Source: Aquimarina spinulae (lineage in GTDB: Bacteria > Bacteroidota > Bacteroidia > Flavobacteriales > Flavobacteriaceae). Taken from it: a stretch of DNA of 64,000 bases. The notes under the pieces were generated by a model. It was not told the origin of the DNA, searched no databases, and worked only from the letters and a program-made list of their open reading frames with translations. How positions within the stretch are numbered: position 1 is the first letter of the stretch; each line of letters opens with the position of its first letter. The stretch covers positions 2,097,501 through 2,161,500 of the forward strand of contig NZ_CALSBP010000002.1 in assembly GCF_943373825.1 (NCBI RefSeq), in the 5' to 3' direction. Positions 52,547 through 62,597 of the stretch are shown one piece after another. A program made the position numbers and the translations under genes.

Positions 52547-52575
52547 AAAAACCTCGCCATAATAACGAGGTTTTT
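52547..52575 (-). terminator. Terminator after ald
   Basis: 10-bp stem AAAAACCTCG / CGAGGTTTTT with a 9-nt loop, about 35 bp beyond the ald stop on the minus strand. Confidence 0.8.
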
Positions 52576-52610
52576 GATTAAATAAACTTGAGTTAGCCAA
52601 TAAATCGAGT

Positions 52611-53726
52611 TTAATTCAAATATGCATTTACATCTTTTAAAGGAAGATTAAAAGCCTCGGATATCGCAGGATATACGACATCACCGTTAATCACATTTAG
52701 TCCTTTTTTAAGTGGTATATTTTCATTACAAGCTTTTTTCCAGCCTTTATTTGCCAATTGTACTGCATATGGCAAAGTGACATTAGTTAATGCCAAAGTT
52801 GACGTATATGGTACTGCACCTGGCATATTTGCAACAGAATAATGTACAACATCATCAATAATATATACTGGATCCTGATGCGTTGTTGGTTTTGTTGTTT
52901 CAAAACAACCTCCCTGATCTACTGCTACATCTACTACCACAGTTCCTGGACGCATCTCTTTAAGCATATCGCGAGTGATCAATTTTGGTGCTTTTGCACC
53001 TGGTATTAATACTCCTCCGATAATTAAATCAGAATCTTTTATATGCTTACGAATATTATACTCGTTAGAATATTCTGTCTTAACATTTGCAGCCATTACA
53101 TCATCTAAGTAACGTAATCTCTTCATACTAATATCCAAAATCGTTACATCAGCTCCCATTCCTGCAGCCATCTTAGCGGCTTGAGTTCCTACTACACCTC
53201 CACCAAGTACTAATACTTTTGCTGGTGGAACACCAGGAACACCACCTAGAAGAACTCCTCTTCCTTTTAATGGTTTTTCTAAAAACTTAGCTCCTTGCTG
53301 GATAGACATACGTCCTGCTACTTCACTCATCGGAGTTAATAATGGTAGACTTCGATCTGGATCTTCAACCGTTTCATACGAAACACAAACCGAACCACTT
53401 GCAATCATTGCATTCGTTAATGCTTCTCCCGAGGCAAAATGAAAGTATGTAAACACTAATTGATCCTTTTTGATCAATTTATATTCTGGTTCAATAGGCT
53501 CCTTGACCTTAATAATCATTTCAGCAGTACTGTATACCTCTTCTATAGTAGGTAAAATTTTAGCACCTGCCTTGATATATTCTTCGTCTTCAAAACCACT
53601 TTGAAGACCAGCATTCTGCTGTATGAAAACAGTATGACCATGTCTAACAAGCTCCATAGTCCCGGCAGGCGTAACGCCTACTCTGTTCTCGTTATTTTTG
53701 ATTTCTTTGGGAACACCAATTACCAT
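52611..53726 (-). CDS. ald: Alanine dehydrogenase
   Basis: 371 residues from ATG 53726 (MVIGVPKEIKNNENRVGVTPAGTMEL), the family's standard start; the frame opens 16 codons further up without family similarity. QNAGLQSGFEDEEY, IKVKEPIEPEY, the NAD site VLVLGGGVVGTQAAKMAAGMGA and YIIDDVVHYSVANMPGAVPYTST are all present. Oxidises L-alanine to pyruvate and ammonium with NAD+. The gap 53775-54072 to leuS is AT-rich with no supported gene. Confidence 0.95.
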   Translation of the reverse strand: MVIGVPKEIKNNENRVGVTPAGTMELVRHGHTVFIQQNAGLQSGFEDEEYIKAGAKILPTIEEVYSTAEMIIKVKEPIEPEYKLIKKDQLVFTYFHFASGEALTNAMIASGSVCVSYETVEDPDRSLPLLTPMSEVAGRMSIQQGAKFLEKPLKGRGVLLGGVPGVPPAKVLVLGGGVVGTQAAKMAAGMGADVTILDISMKRLRYLDDVMAANVKTEYSNEYNIRKHIKDSDLIIGGVLIPGAKAPKLITRDMLKEMRPGTVVVDVAVDQGGCFETTKPTTHQDPVYIIDDVVHYSVANMPGAVPYTSTLALTNVTLPYAVQLANKGWKKACNENIPLKKGLNVINGDVVYPAISEAFNLPLKDVNAYLN

Positions 53727-54072
53727 ATCTTTAATTTTTGTGCCGAAAATATATGTTTTTCGCAAAATACACAATTAAAAAACTCCAAAAAATATAATCT
53801 TAATAATTTTGAAGAATCATTGATTTTTCCTAAAAAAATTAGATTTTCAATAGTTTATTTCATTTTTATTGAAATTTTTATAGCAAAAATCAAAAATCAC
53901 TTACAGATCAATATTTTCTGTTTTTATATTGTTACTCATTTTTTTGAATAAAAAGTAATTAAAACAATAAATTAACATCAAATAACAGTGAAATCATCAC
54001 ATAAAGTGAGGTTGACAATTACACTTTACCTCTTACACATTTTAAGGAACCAACACACTTACAATCAAACTT

Positions 54073-57000
54073 CTAACCCACTACATTCACAATTTTACCA
54101 GGTACTACGATTACCTTTTTAGGTTCTCGACCGGCAAGTTGTTCTTGTGTTTTTTCATGAGCCATCACCGCTGCTTCAATCTCATCTTTGCTTAGGTCTA
54201 ATGATAACTCCATCGTAAAACGCATTTTACCATTAAATGAAATCGGGTATTGTTTGGTACTTTCTACCAGGTGTTTCTCTTCAAATACAGGAAATGCAGT
54301 TATAGATACAGATTCATTATGTCCTAATTTTTGCCATAATTCTTCAGCAATATGTGGTGCATAAGGAGAAATTAATACAATTAGAGGTTCTAGAACTGCT
54401 CTAGAAGTACATTTCTGAGCTGTTAATTCATTTACTGCAATCATAAAGGTACTTACCGAAGTGTTAAACGAGAAGTTCTCGATATCTTCTTCTACCTTTT
54501 TGATGGTTTTATGTAATGTTTTTAAATTCTCTTTGGTAGGTTCGGTATCGGTTACACCAAACGTCTCTCCATCATGATATAATTTCCATAATCTTTTAAG
54601 GAAAGAATGTACTCCCGTAATCCCGGCAGTATTCCAGGGTTTTGCCTGTTCTAATGGCCCCAGGAACATCTCGTACAATCGTAAACTATCTGCTCCATAC
54701 TGCTCGCAAATACCATCTGGATTAACCACATTGTACTTGGATTTTGACATCTTTTCTACCTCACGACCTACTTTACAGGAACCATCACCTTCAGTAATAA
54801 AAATAGCATCTTTAAAATCTGGTCTCCAGTTTTTAAATGCTTCCATATCTAACTCATCAGATGAATTGATCATCGAAACATCTGCATGAATAGGAGTAAA
54901 TCGAAAAGCATGATAAATTTCTTCAAATGGAAGATCTTTATTTCCATCGTCTATAAAAGCTTCTAATCCCTCCCTTATCTCTTTTTCATAATGACTATTC
55001 ATGCGAGCCTGAATTTCTTCACCTTGAATGTCATCTAATTTTGATTTCGAAATAAAAATCGGTTTTACCTTTAAATCAAATTTTAAATCATCATCATTTC
55101 TAAAATTATCTGTAAGAGCTCTACTAGGTTCATATTCCAACCTATACACAAAAGCACTCGTTCCTAAAATCATCCCCTGATTGATTAGTTTTTTAAACGG
55201 CTCATCAACGGTAATGTATGCTCTGTCTTTTAAGAATTTTGTCCAGAAACGAGAATATAATAAGTGACCGGTAGCATGTTCGTTTCCGCCTATATACAAA
55301 TCTACATTTTGCCAGTACTGCATCGCTTCCGCGGAAGCGAATTCAGTATCATTACCAGCATCCATATATCGAAACGGGTACCATGAGCTCCCTGCCCAAC
55401 CAGGCATCGTATTTAACTCTAAAGGAAAGACTGTTTCATGATCAATTTTATCATTAGACACCACCTCATTCTTCTCTGCGTCCCATGCCCAAACATCGGC
55501 ACGACCTAATGGTGGCTCTCCTGTTTCTGTAGGGAGATATTTTTCTACTTCGGGTAGTGCTAATGGTAAATGTGCTACATCGATCATCTGCGGCATCCCA
55601 TCTATATAATATACCGGAAACGGTTCTCCCCAATATCGTTGACGGCTAAATACCGCATCACGCAATCTGTAATTGGTTTTACCTTGCCCCTGACCTAGTT
55701 TTTCTAACTCATAAATAGCAGTCTTGGTCGCTTTTTTATAGTTTAAACCATTAAGAAAATCAGAATTTCCAATTATGGTCTTTTCTTTATCGGCAAACGC
55801 TTCTTCAGAGATATCTACCCCTTCAAAAATATTAGTAATAGGGATATCAAAATGTTTTGCAAAATCATAATCTCTCTGATCTCCACATGGCACTGCCATT
55901 ACAGCTCCGGTACCATATCCTGCCAATACATAATCTCCGATCCAGATGGGTATGGGCGCTTTGGTAAATGGGTGCTCTGCATATGCTCCTGTAAACACCC
56001 CACTAATGGTTTTTACGTCTGCCATACGCTCACGTTCGCTACGTTTGGCCGTTGCTTCGATATAGGCTTCTACAGCTGCTTTCTGTTCGGGAGTTGTTAT
56101 CTTAGCAACCAATTCATGTTCTGGAGCTAATGTCATAAATGTAGCACCAAAAATAGTATCAGGACGTGTGGTAAACACTTCGATTATCTCATTATCATGT
56201 TCTTTTACAGTAAAGGTTACACTAGCTCCTACAGATTTTCCGATCCAGTTACGTTGTGATTCTTTTAGAGAATCTGTCCAATCGATGGTTTCTAATCCTT
56301 GTAATAATCGCTCTGCATAGGCAGAGATACGCATGCTCCACTGTGTCATTTTTTTACGAATCACAGGATATCCTCCTCGCTCAGAAACTCCGTTTACAAT
56401 TTCATCATTTGCCAGTACGGTTCCTAATTGCGGACACCAGTTTACTTCGGTCTCTGCCAAATAGGTTAATCTGTATTTTAATAGTACTTCCTGCTTTTCT
56501 TTTGAGGAAAAATTATTCCAATCCCCTGCAGTGAATGGTGTTATATTTTCATCACAAACCGCATTTACTTTTGCATTTCCTTCTGAAGCAAAAACAGTTT
56601 CAAGATCATCAATCCCTCTCGCTTTATCTGCATCGTTATCGTACCACGAATTAAAAAGCTCTATAAATATCCATTGCGTCCATTTATAAAAATTAGGATC
56701 GCTAGTTTTTACTTCGCGACTCCAGTCAAAAGAGAATCCAATTTTATCTAATTGCTCACGATAACGAGCTATATTTTCTTTGGTAGTTATTGCGGGATGC
56801 TGCCCTGTCTGGATCGCATACTGTTCTGCCGGTAATCCAAAAGAATCATATCCTTGCGGATGTAATACATTAAATCCTTTATGGCGTTTATATCTTGCAT
56901 AGATATCACTGGCAATATATCCTAGTGGATGCCCAACGTGTAATCCTGCACCCGATGGATATGGAAACATATCCAATACATAATATTTAGGTTTATCACT

Positions 57001-57081
57001 GTTGTTTTCTGCTTTAAAAGTACCTTTTTCTGCCCAATATTTTTGCCATCTGGCTTCAATAGTATTAAAATCGTAGCTCAT
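54073..57081 (-). CDS. leuS: Leucyl-tRNA synthetase
   Basis: 1002 residues, longer than the about 860 of E. coli. Start [26 protein letters not shown] motif as [13 protein letters not shown] (about 46-58), editing domain about 250-440 ([21 protein letters not shown]), [23 protein letters not shown], and [14 protein letters not shown] near residue 755. A roughly 120-residue acidic insertion (about 635-750) before KMSKS accounts for the extra length; a similar insert is, as I recall, general in Bacteroidota LeuRS. Charges and proofreads tRNA-Leu. Confidence 0.96.
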   Translation of the reverse strand: MSYDFNTIEARWQKYWAEKGTFKAENNSDKPKYYVLDMFPYPSGAGLHVGHPLGYIASDIYARYKRHKGFNVLHPQGYDSFGLPAEQYAIQTGQHPAITTKENIARYREQLDKIGFSFDWSREVKTSDPNFYKWTQWIFIELFNSWYDNDADKARGIDDLETVFASEGNAKVNAVCDENITPFTAGDWNNFSSKEKQEVLLKYRLTYLAETEVNWCPQLGTVLANDEIVNGVSERGGYPVIRKKMTQWSMRISAYAERLLQGLETIDWTDSLKESQRNWIGKSVGASVTFTVKEHDNEIIEVFTTRPDTIFGATFMTLAPEHELVAKITTPEQKAAVEAYIEATAKRSERERMADVKTISGVFTGAYAEHPFTKAPIPIWIGDYVLAGYGTGAVMAVPCGDQRDYDFAKHFDIPITNIFEGVDISEEAFADKEKTIIGNSDFLNGLNYKKATKTAIYELEKLGQGQGKTNYRLRDAVFSRQRYWGEPFPVYYIDGMPQMIDVAHLPLALPEVEKYLPTETGEPPLGRADVWAWDAEKNEVVSNDKIDHETVFPLELNTMPGWAGSSWYPFRYMDAGNDTEFASAEAMQYWQNVDLYIGGNEHATGHLLYSRFWTKFLKDRAYITVDEPFKKLINQGMILGTSAFVYRLEYEPSRALTDNFRNDDDLKFDLKVKPIFISKSKLDDIQGEEIQARMNSHYEKEIREGLEAFIDDGNKDLPFEEIYHAFRFTPIHADVSMINSSDELDMEAFKNWRPDFKDAIFITEGDGSCKVGREVEKMSKSKYNVVNPDGICEQYGADSLRLYEMFLGPLEQAKPWNTAGITGVHSFLKRLWKLYHDGETFGVTDTEPTKENLKTLHKTIKKVEEDIENFSFNTSVSTFMIAVNELTAQKCTSRAVLEPLIVLISPYAPHIAEELWQKLGHNESVSITAFPVFEEKHLVESTKQYPISFNGKMRFTMELSLDLSKDEIEAAVMAHEKTQEQLAGREPKKVIVVPGKIVNVVG

Positions 57082-57185
57082 TACGTTTATTTCTGTATTA
57101 CCATTTTTATGAGAAGTGCAAAAATATGGTATATACTAATATTATTGTGTCTAATTTGAAGAAATGTAATAATATTAGAGGTCTT

Positions 57186-58121
57186 TTATTTATTTTTTAA
57201 AGTTCTGGCTTTAGCCTCCATGGGTAACAAACAACTATATATAAACGTATTTGCAGGTGTTGAAATATCTAATTTTGCTCCTTGTTTTACGATAAAGCCA
57301 TTAAAATTATCTAATTCTGAAGGTCTGCCTTGCATAATATCACGTTGCATAGAAGCTGTAGAATCATAGGGTTGTTTACCAATAAAAGCCAGGATTCGAT
57401 GTACAATATCCTCTGGTAATGACACTCCTTTGGCGATACCTACATTATAAATCTCTGCAGCGGTTTGTTTTAAAATACGATAGGTTTCTGGATTTTCATA
57501 TACCTCTCCGATTGTAGCACGAGTAAGTGCACCAATACCACTAACAGTAGTAATAAACATAAATTTGCTCCAGATATCTACTTCAATATCTTCAGAAATT
57601 GTATTAGTAAACCCTGCTTTGTCAAACACTTCTTTCACTACCTCCAGTCGATTCGTTTTGCTTTTGTCTAATTCACCAAAAACAACTTCAGGTTGATGGC
57701 CAAAATGAGAAATGATGCCCGGAGCCTCTATCTTACTATAGATTTTACATAATCCTCCCAAAACATGTTTTGCATCTACTACAGAACATACTTTTTCTGC
57801 ATTATCTGCTCCATTTTGTAATGGAATAACGATAGTATCTTCTTTTAAAATAGGCTGAATTGATTTTGCAGCTTCTGCCACCTGCCAGGATTTTGTACAT
57901 ATCAGTACTACATCTGCTTTTTCTACAGTATCAATCTGATTAGTTGCACAAAATGGGTGAGTTACAAAATCCCCGTTGATACTTTTAACTTGCAGTCCAT
58001 TCTTTTTAATAGCTGCGAGATGTTTTCCTCTGGCGACCAAAGTTACTTTCTGACCAGAATTAGCTATTTTCCCTCCAAAATACCCGCCGACTCCGCCGAC
58101 TCCTATAATGACTATATGCAT
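57186..58121 (-). CDS. panE: 2-dehydropantoate 2-reductase
   Basis: 311 residues. N-terminal IVIIGVGGVGGYFGGKIANSG (NADPH site), LICTKSWQVAEAAK, IPLQNGADNAEKV and a C-terminal domain with SKFMFITTVSGIGALTRATIGE and PYDSTASMQRDIMQGRPSELDNFNG, the family block holding the substrate Ser/Asp. Reduces ketopantoate for pantothenate and CoA synthesis; some members are misnamed relatives, so activity is probable rather than certain. It lies 104 bp upstream, by coordinate, of leuS on the same strand. Confidence 0.9.
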   Translation of the reverse strand: MHIVIIGVGGVGGYFGGKIANSGQKVTLVARGKHLAAIKKNGLQVKSINGDFVTHPFCATNQIDTVEKADVVLICTKSWQVAEAAKSIQPILKEDTIVIPLQNGADNAEKVCSVVDAKHVLGGLCKIYSKIEAPGIISHFGHQPEVVFGELDKSKTNRLEVVKEVFDKAGFTNTISEDIEVDIWSKFMFITTVSGIGALTRATIGEVYENPETYRILKQTAAEIYNVGIAKGVSLPEDIVHRILAFIGKQPYDSTASMQRDIMQGRPSELDNFNGFIVKQGAKLDISTPANTFIYSCLLPMEAKARTLKNK

Positions 58122-58217
58122 ATTAGATTATTCTTTTTAATAGGATTTATGGATTAACTATATACGCTCAAATTTAATAAATTCTTTAAGCTTCATAGCC
58201 TTTTGGATCAAAACAAA

Positions 58218-58248
58218 AAGGGAGTGTCTTTTGTAACAACACTCCCTT
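58218..58248 (-). terminator. Terminator after the cytolysin-like gene
   Basis: 10-bp perfect stem AAGGGAGTGT / ACACTCCCTT; on the minus strand it runs into TTTTTGTTTTG. It lies 28 bp beyond the stop codon. Confidence 0.85.
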
Positions 58249-58275
58249 GACTGATATAATTATTAAAACGGTATC

Positions 58276-60045
58276 TTATTTTTTTATAACATATGACAAA
58301 TAATCGACATATGCTACAATCCCATCATTAGCTTTAGATCTAGCTCCATTCCAGGTTCTTTGGTTAAAGGATGTACCTATGGTATAATTTGAAACAGCCT
58401 TATTGTGTTTTTTGTAATCTACCCATTTCTTTGATGTAGTATTATATTGATACACAATATATCTTCTCCCTCCTGATGCTGTATCGCTCCATGGATAACA
58501 ACTGGCATCACATTCTCCTATTTCTGAGACAACTCTAAAACGCTGATTGCTTCCTGTTTTTACTTTAAAATCGATCACTTGTCCTTTTCCTATTTCTTTT
58601 TTTCTCTTATTTATATGACCTTTTGTCGGGAAATGATTGGTATTTTGGTGGTCTATAGTATAACCCCAATGTATTTTTTGGTCTACCAAATACCATCTGC
58701 GATTTTTTCTATCATATTTCTCCACATATAATCTTCCAAAAAGCTCGGCTCCACCAGTTTTGTGATCACTACCTTCATGTACAGCAGCATCGAGAGGATC
58801 TATTCTAATTGTCTCATAATTTACAAGATCACAATTTGTAACTTCATATTTTATATTCTGAGATACCTTAAACGCTCTATTATTCTTAACATAATTAACT
58901 TTATAGGAGATTGGATATCCTGGATTTTGACGGGATACATTTGCTCCTTTTGCCAAAAAATTCACAACCCCATCTAAGTTATTAGCTAATCCAGACAATG
59001 ATGATGCAATACCATCTGCAGGATTTCCTCCTAATTGCTTAACCCTTACATTGGCATTTCTAAAAACCTTTTTATAACGAGTTTCCAACTCAGAATCAGC
59101 ATTACCAATTCCTTTATAAGCAAATTTCAAAGCAGCTTCTACATTTAATGCTTTTTCCTTAGACTCGTATATCAAAGTATATAATCTTCCATAGGTTACC
59201 GATTCTATGTAAGAAGATGGATTTTTCTTATCATTAGAAACATTTTGATAATCAGTCACATAATCATTTAGGTCTTGTGGAGAAACCCTGTTGTTAAACC
59301 AACCATTTTTTCCTATAATCTTATTTTTCGGGGACACAGAAGTAGTAAAAAAACGTTGCTGAAGTGTAACTGCATATCTGGTCTTTTTTTGATTAAAGTT
59401 AATCCCCAACTGTCCAGACACATCGACGCTTGGTCCTGAGTATCCTGCTTTTAACGCAACTTGTAATTGTTGTTCGTTGTGTATTCTTTCTATAGATATT
59501 TGAAAACTTGCAGGGAAATTTGCACCACTATCATAGTAATTATTTAAAATAGCATTTAGACTATCCTGTACTTTTCCTGCTGTTGGAGCATTGATAGTTC
59601 TAGATGTAAAAGAAGGTGTACCAGACAACACATTTATTCTTACTTCTATAGGATTTCGATATTCTCCATCAATCGGAATAGACGAAGGGGATCCTTCTTG
59701 TATCGTTCTGGAAGCTAATAAATTACCAGGCCAAAGCAAAGAACCATTAGGGTCTAATAGAAAAAAATTAGAGTCGTTTTGATCAAAAGAAATAGTTTTT
59801 GTAATACAGTTTTCTTCTTCTAACCATTTCCCATTAAGATCTTTACCATAATCTTCTGTTATAACCAAATTACTAATACCATCAGGAAGATCTTCATTAA
59901 GATATTGTTCTCTTGTTTCTAGATTTTGAGTTATGGTATCCTCTATAATATCATCGTTCTGACAAGATAGTAGTACTCCTAAAAAAAGCCCTGTAAAGGC
60001 AATGGCTCTATACCTTAATAATAAACTAGGTTTGTTTGTTTTCAT
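58276..60045 (-). CDS. Cholesterol-dependent-cytolysin-like (CDCL) lipoprotein
   Basis: 589 residues. Lipoprotein signal FLGVLLSC (Cys 28) followed by QNDDIIED, the acidic type linked to surface export. Thiol-activated-cytolysin features in the usual order: LLDPNGSLLWPGNLL (97-110, the CDC xxYPGALL box), IPIDGEYRNPIEVRINV, RYAVTLQQRFFTTSVSP (223-239), the YGR block IESVTYGRLYTLIYES (280-295), VRVKQLGGNP, and NPGYPISYKVNYVKNN (374-389). The pore-forming domains 1-3 are thus present. The C-terminal 170 residues keep no ECTGLAWEWWR undecapeptide; a GECDASCYPW stretch stands near residue 515. So membrane pore formation is likely, and receptor binding differs from Gram-positive CDCs. A PI-PLC gene lies directly upstream, with the same promoter element. 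Confidence 0.85.
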   Translation of the reverse strand: MKTNKPSLLLRYRAIAFTGLFLGVLLSCQNDDIIEDTITQNLETREQYLNEDLPDGISNLVITEDYGKDLNGKWLEEENCITKTISFDQNDSNFFLLDPNGSLLWPGNLLASRTIQEGSPSSIPIDGEYRNPIEVRINVLSGTPSFTSRTINAPTAGKVQDSLNAILNNYYDSGANFPASFQISIERIHNEQQLQVALKAGYSGPSVDVSGQLGINFNQKKTRYAVTLQQRFFTTSVSPKNKIIGKNGWFNNRVSPQDLNDYVTDYQNVSNDKKNPSSYIESVTYGRLYTLIYESKEKALNVEAALKFAYKGIGNADSELETRYKKVFRNANVRVKQLGGNPADGIASSLSGLANNLDGVVNFLAKGANVSRQNPGYPISYKVNYVKNNRAFKVSQNIKYEVTNCDLVNYETIRIDPLDAAVHEGSDHKTGGAELFGRLYVEKYDRKNRRWYLVDQKIHWGYTIDHQNTNHFPTKGHINKRKKEIGKGQVIDFKVKTGSNQRFRVVSEIGECDASCYPWSDTASGGRRYIVYQYNTTSKKWVDYKKHNKAVSNYTIGTSFNQRTWNGARSKANDGIVAYVDYLSYVIKK

Positions 60046-60107
60046 AATTAATTGTGTTTTTGTTAATAAATTGGATTTACGTTAATAAAATTTAGTTTTC
60101 ATTGAAT

Positions 60108-60165
60108 CAAACCTAATTATTAACCAGTGGAGGGCAAAAAAAGACAAGGGGACAAAAAGTGGACA
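60108..60165 (-). promoter_or_regulatory. Promoter and shared direct-repeat element of the cytolysin-like gene
   Basis: On the minus strand: TGTCCAC (60165-60159) and TGTCCCC (60154-60148) as an 11-bp-spaced direct repeat, then TAGGTTTG (60115-60108), a perfect match to the Bacteroidota -7 TAnnTTTG. A TTG lies 19 bp before the -7. The same arrangement stands at 61355-61413 before the PI-PLC gene. It lies downstream of the terminator of that gene, so each has its own transcript. Confidence 0.7.
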
Positions 60166-60242
60166 CGGCTTGATAATCAGCAAATTATAAAAGACATAGA
60201 ATCTTAATTGTTGTTTATACACTATAGCTAATACAATTGACA

Positions 60243-60290
60243 GTAAAACAAGAAAAATCCCGTTGTACAACGGGATTTTTCTTGTTTTAC
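60243..60290. terminator. Strong terminator after the PI-PLC gene
   Basis: A 23-bp perfect inverted repeat centred on TA (arm contains CAAGAAAAATCCCGTTG), about 30 bp beyond the stop of 60321-61307, T-rich on both strands. Confidence 0.88.
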
Positions 60291-60320
60291 TGATACTAGT
60301 AGTAGTATTGGGTTTACGGA

Positions 60321-61307
60321 CTAAAAATTAGTTTTAATAAGTAATTTATTCCTACTAGCAGTGGCAAAATCCATCATAATAGATCCGTAACGGCCAGAAG
60401 TATTGTTTCTAAAATAACTACTTATTTTAGGGTTAATATAGTTAGAAATCTCGGGTATTCTAGGTATACCAAACCAATTTGGTTTGTAACCACTCGCAAA
60501 ATTAATGTACATCGTATTACTATTTCCGTTTTTGGCAGCTCTCAATAAACTAGTTATACTATTCCATTTATTATTCTTGTCAGAAATTTTGTATTTATCT
60601 TGTATCTGTAAAGTTGCATTTGTATTATTTATAGTAAAGGTGGTGTTATCTTTCCAATTGGTAGCATTTATACCTTTGGGTGTACTACTTCTTGTATTAA
60701 ATCTTCTTAATAATACAATTTTCCCTCTTACGTTATTCAATCTAGGAATATTTTCTCCCAAATACCATTTACTGCGATTTTGGTTAATATAACTGGTTAA
60801 AGTAGCTTCAAATGAACGTCTATTATTACTTGGATCATGCTCTTCTTTTACCGACATGATAATGGTTTCTGTAGGATTGCTATTTAAAAAATTAAGGCAA
60901 TCGTTTAGCACATCATTAAAATTAAGTTTTTGATATACCGATCCATGGTGTATCGTAAAAATGTTATTAATATGCCTGCATCTGATATCCAAAAAGCGAG
61001 TGCCGCTATTTAGTTGTTCTCTAATGGTTAAATTTTGGGTTTTTGCTGTACCCGAAAAAAAAGGGTGATCATACCTTGCTCCAGAATCATGTGTCCCAGG
61101 AATGCTCAATTCTGAAAGGCTTACATTTTTATTAATTGCCCCCATCCAATTAGATAAGGAATAACTAGGCACGGCTTTTTTAATGTTGCTAGCATCTAAT
61201 GTGATTTGAGAAACAGTATGTCCAAAATTATCATCCTTTTCGCAAGATTGAAAAAATAAAATTACCGCTACGGCTAAAATGAATTTAGTAATACAATTGA
61301 TTTTCAT
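60321..61307 (-). CDS. Phosphatidylinositol-specific phospholipase C lipoprotein
   Basis: 328 residues. Lipoprotein signal AVAVILFFQSC (Cys 22) followed by EKDDN, an acidic surface-export-type stretch. The PI-PLC X domain spans about 50-325 and follows the Bacillus/Listeria enzymes closely: SIPGTHDSG with catalytic His73, GTRFLDIRCRHI, FTIHHGSVY with catalytic His121, LNSNPTETIIMSVKEEHDPS, VRGKIVLLRRF and the IQDKYKIS and YINFASGYKPN blocks. It cleaves phosphatidylinositol (and possibly GPI anchors) to inositol cyclic phosphate and diacylglycerol. Bacteria of this class have little PI, so the target is probably a eukaryotic membrane. Upstream neighbour and regulatory twin of the CDC-like gene. 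Confidence 0.93.
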   Translation of the reverse strand: MKINCITKFILAVAVILFFQSCEKDDNFGHTVSQITLDASNIKKAVPSYSLSNWMGAINKNVSLSELSIPGTHDSGARYDHPFFSGTAKTQNLTIREQLNSGTRFLDIRCRHINNIFTIHHGSVYQKLNFNDVLNDCLNFLNSNPTETIIMSVKEEHDPSNNRRSFEATLTSYINQNRSKWYLGENIPRLNNVRGKIVLLRRFNTRSSTPKGINATNWKDNTTFTINNTNATLQIQDKYKISDKNNKWNSITSLLRAAKNGNSNTMYINFASGYKPNWFGIPRIPEISNYINPKISSYFRNNTSGRYGSIMMDFATASRNKLLIKTNF

Positions 61308-61354
61308 AATTATAAATTTTTGGTTTTTGTTAGAGAGTTAAGTTCATAGTCTCT

Positions 61355-61413
61355 CAAACTTAATTACTGATTAGTGAAGAATAGAAAAAACCAAGGGGAC
61401 AAAAGGTAGACAG
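61355..61413 (-). promoter_or_regulatory. Promoter and shared direct-repeat element of the PI-PLC gene
   Basis: On the minus strand: TGTCTAC (61413-61407) and TGTCCCC (61402-61396), 11 bp apart, then a T-run and TAAGTTTG (61362-61355), a perfect TAnnTTTG. The distance from the TGTCCCC box to the -7 (34 bp) is within one base of that at 60108-60165 (33 bp). The rest of the gap to ftsX (61414-61710) shows only AT-rich sequence containing the ftsX promoter. Confidence 0.7.
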
Positions 61414-61710
61414 ATCTGTAGTACTATTGAAAATAAAGAAGATACACTTCTTTAATTCTCATTTTTTGTATTTATCATTTTGATATAATACTACTTTTTC
61501 CTAAAGTATCGTAATCATAAACTTAAAAATACTTTATTGATATACCGAAGTTAATGAAATTGAGAAATCTGTTTTTAAAATTGATAACAAAGTAAAACAG
61601 ATCCCGTTCTGTAATAGGGTTAACTTGAGTAATTTATTCTAAAATGAGATGCGTTTTAGAATAAAAAGTCTCCTTAACTTTATTATTTTTACGCACAAAT
61701 CAATTTATTT

Positions 61711-62589
61711 ATGAGCTCATCTTTTGAAAAATACCAAAAACGACGACTAATCTCTTCTTATTTTTCTGTTGTTATTAGTATTTCTTTGGTATTATTTTTA
61801 TTGGGCTTATTAGGCTTATTGGTATTAAATACTAAAAAAGTAGCGGATCATTTTAAAGAAAAAATTGCACTTACCATTTATTTAAAAGATACCGCCAAAG
61901 ATGTTGAAATCAAACAACTGGAAAAAACTCTGGCATTGGCAGAATATACTAAATCGACTGCTTTTATTTCTAAGGATGAAGCTGCCGAGGAACACAGTAA
62001 AGATATAGGAGAAAATTTTATGGATTTTCTTGGGTATAATCCACTTCAGAATTCTATCGACGTTTACTTAAAAGCTGATTTTGTAGATCAGGCAAAAATT
62101 GAAGAAATAAATGCTTCTATCATCAAAAAAGATTTTGTAGATGAAGTGATTTACGATAAGCCTTTGATCTCATTATTAAACGATAATATAAAGCGTATTA
62201 GTTTTTGGGTACTTCTCATTAGTGGTATTTTTACTTTTATTGCTGTATTGCTTATTAATAGTTCTATCCGTTTATCGGTGTATTCAAAAAGATTTATCAT
62301 TAAAACCATGCAAATGGTTGGTGCTACAAAAAAATTTATTCGCAAGCCTTTTGTATGGAAAAGTGTGCGATTAGGCATGATAGGAGCAATTGTAGCCTTA
62401 ATTGGTGTTGGGATTGTATTATATTATCTTAATAAAACATTCCCAGAACTGGCATTGCTTGATGATGAAATCTTACTTATTATTTTATTTGCAGGTATTT
62501 TTGGAATTGGAGTACTCATCACCTGGATCAGTACATTCTTTGCTACGCAACGGTTCTTAAATCTAAGAACTGATGAATTGTATTATTAA
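61711..62589 (+). CDS. ftsX: Cell division protein FtsX
   Basis: 292 residues. One N-terminal helix (VVISISLVLFLLGLLGLLVLN), an extracytoplasmic domain about 50-165 (KEKIALTIYLKDTAKD, SKDEAAEEHSKDIGENFMDFLGYNPL typical of FtsX), then three helices with TMQMVGATKKFIRKPF between. With FtsE it forms an ABC-type complex controlling septal peptidoglycan hydrolases; ftsE is not adjacent here. The gene is followed by lgt after 8 bp. Confidence 0.92.
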   Translation: MSSSFEKYQKRRLISSYFSVVISISLVLFLLGLLGLLVLNTKKVADHFKEKIALTIYLKDTAKDVEIKQLEKTLALAEYTKSTAFISKDEAAEEHSKDIGENFMDFLGYNPLQNSIDVYLKADFVDQAKIEEINASIIKKDFVDEVIYDKPLISLLNDNIKRISFWVLLISGIFTFIAVLLINSSIRLSVYSKRFIIKTMQMVGATKKFIRKPFVWKSVRLGMIGAIVALIGVGIVLYYLNKTFPELALLDDEILLIILFAGIFGIGVLITWISTFFATQRFLNLRTDELYY

Positions 62590-62597
62590 TCTGTTTT

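Noticed and set aside
53955..53990. AAACA/TAACA/TAACA series between ald and leuS
   Set aside because: Spacing is 11 then 10 bp, no -7 element follows at the fixed distance, and it points toward the 3' end of leuS, so it is not a promoter box.
54073..57081. Large insertion in LeuRS as a sign of an intein or fusion
   Set aside because: The extra segment before KMSKS lacks intein motifs and the frame and motif order are normal; I recall similar length in other Bacteroidota.
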